Below, piece after piece: positions 63,379-64,000 of a stretch of 64,000 nt of DNA; the stretch's first letter is position 1; each line of letters opens with the position of its first letter. The DNA comes from Mycobacterium sp. MBM (GTDB taxonomy: Bacteria; Actinomycetota; Actinomycetes; Mycobacteriales; Mycobacteriaceae). The position numbers and the translations under genes are program-made. Under the pieces are notes generated by a model. That model did not search any database, was not told the origin of the DNA, and saw only the letters and a list, made by a program, of their open reading frames with translations. The DNA lies in assembly GCA_021648845.1 (NCBI GenBank), contig JAKJHY010000010.1, positions 1-64,000 on the forward strand, written 5' to 3'.

Positions 63379-64000
63379 ATGATAACGAGCACAGTGCGCG
63401 GCGGAAGGTTATTTCGCCGCCGCAAATTAATGCGCGCCGCGCTGGGCGCCATTGTCTCGGCCCTGTGCGTTATCGCTCTGGTCGCCACCCCGACCTCGCA
63501 GCGACACCGTCAGGTGGTCACCGACGATATCGCGGCGCTCAGCAATACAGCCACCACGTTGGGCTTCGCTGACTCCCAGATCTACTTCTACGACGACGCC
63601 GAGGTGGCGGCCACCGTGTCGCGCTGGGTGCAGAACAATATCCGCACGGTGCGCATCGGAATTCCGTGGGCGGGTGTGGAGGCGCTGCAGAACCGCTACG
63701 ACTGGTCGCGGTCCGACCGCGTCGTCGCTGCTGCAGCCGCGGCAAACATTTCGATCATTTGCGCGATCACCTCCAGCCCGTTGTGGGCCAAGGCGTGGAA
63801 CGCGCTCCCGCCGCATGGTCGGCCCGCCTCGCCGGAGCAGTACGGGAAATTCACCGCAAAAGTCGCGGAGCGGTACAAAGGTAAAATTGCGGCGTACGAG
63901 ATATGGAACGAACCCAATGGCATTTTCGGTTATCACCCGAAACCGGATCCGGCCGGATATACCGATCTGCTGAAGGCCGCCTATCCGCGAATCAAACAGG
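63379..64000 (+). CDS. Cellulase-like glycoside hydrolase, 5' part
   Basis: Open to the window end (about 207 codons seen). A basic start (RRRKLMRAALGAIVSALCVI) forms a signal or anchor, followed by a TIM-barrel glycosidase domain: TVRIGIPWAGVEALQNRYDW and the acid/base glutamate in YEIWNEPN, as in GH5/GH39. The gene uses AAA, TTA, ATA and AAT codons much more than its neighbours, a hint of transfer. GGAG precedes the ATG. Confidence 0.9.
   Translation, partial: MITSTVRGGRLFRRRKLMRAALGAIVSALCVIALVATPTSQRHRQVVTDDIAALSNTATTLGFADSQIYFYDDAEVAATVSRWVQNNIRTVRIGIPWAGVEALQNRYDWSRSDRVVAAAAAANISIICAITSSPLWAKAWNALPPHGRPASPEQYGKFTAKVAERYKGKIAAYEIWNEPNGIFGYHPKPDPAGYTDLLKAAYPRIKQ

Overview
The window is high-GC DNA from a mycobacterium, most likely a rapid-growing environmental species (Mycolicibacterium type). 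The evidence is the block TetR regulator - mfd - mazG - lytic transglycosylase lipoprotein - eno - ftsB - DUF501 - ppx/gppA, which matches the M. tuberculosis Rv1019-Rv1026 order as I remember it. Further support comes from an MPT63-type secreted protein, NmtR/CtpJ, several F420-type enzymes, and many GTG starts and leaderless-looking promoters.

Layout. (1) 1-12.9 kb is housekeeping core: tRNA-Gln with a 31-bp tandem repeat at its 3' end, mfd-mazG, an efeOB iron-uptake/peroxidase pair, and the eno-ftsB-DUF501-ppx block. (2) 12.9-28 kb holds a secreted DUF1942 protein with a repeat-rich tail, a divergent nmtR/ctpJ metal-resistance pair, a propionate-CoA ligase, and a one-directional kdp operon. 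The kdp operon runs from two tiny membrane ORFs (one is KdpF) through kdpA, B, C, D and E. Two junctions between converging genes carry near-identical long hairpins. (3) 28-33.3 kb is an accessory strip: a MerR/aldolase/CMD-like cluster, a 13E12-type HNH protein, and what look like two displaced toxin-tip/immunity pairs. One of these pairs lies between the two surviving ends of a broken integrase gene.

(4) 33.33-53.66 kb is an integrated element of about 20.3 kb. A 44-bp direct repeat made of the 5' half of a tRNA-Leu(UAA) marks its ends. The intact tRNA and a complete tyrosine integrase are at the right. The core modules are integrase, an AlpA-like HTH protein, an AAA/primase-type ATPase, and two plus-strand genes with matching promoters. 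The left end has an HTH-ImmA/IrrE protease with an uncharacterised partner. Cargo in the middle is metabolic: an MmpL transporter, four TetR regulators, a P450, an LLM F420-type oxidoreductase, an alpha/beta hydrolase, two hotdog thioesterases plus a thioesterase relic, and a DUF6188 protein. Another integrase 3' end with a tRNA half lies immediately left of the element, so two related elements appear to have inserted in tandem, the older one now decayed.

(5) 53.7-64 kb is chromosomal again: a Ddn-type protein, a secreted multidomain metallopeptidase, small secreted and lipoprotein genes, a DUF417 membrane protein, an ECF sigma/anti-sigma pair, DUF1622, an acyltransferase, an LLM oxidoreductase and the 5' part of a glycoside hydrolase cut by the window end.

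The strongest candidates for undescribed biology are a 19-bp motif placed at identical distance before two element genes and again before the AlpA-like gene; an inverted repeat shared by the mmpL and DUF6188 promoters; the ImmA pair; and the displaced toxin/immunity cassettes.
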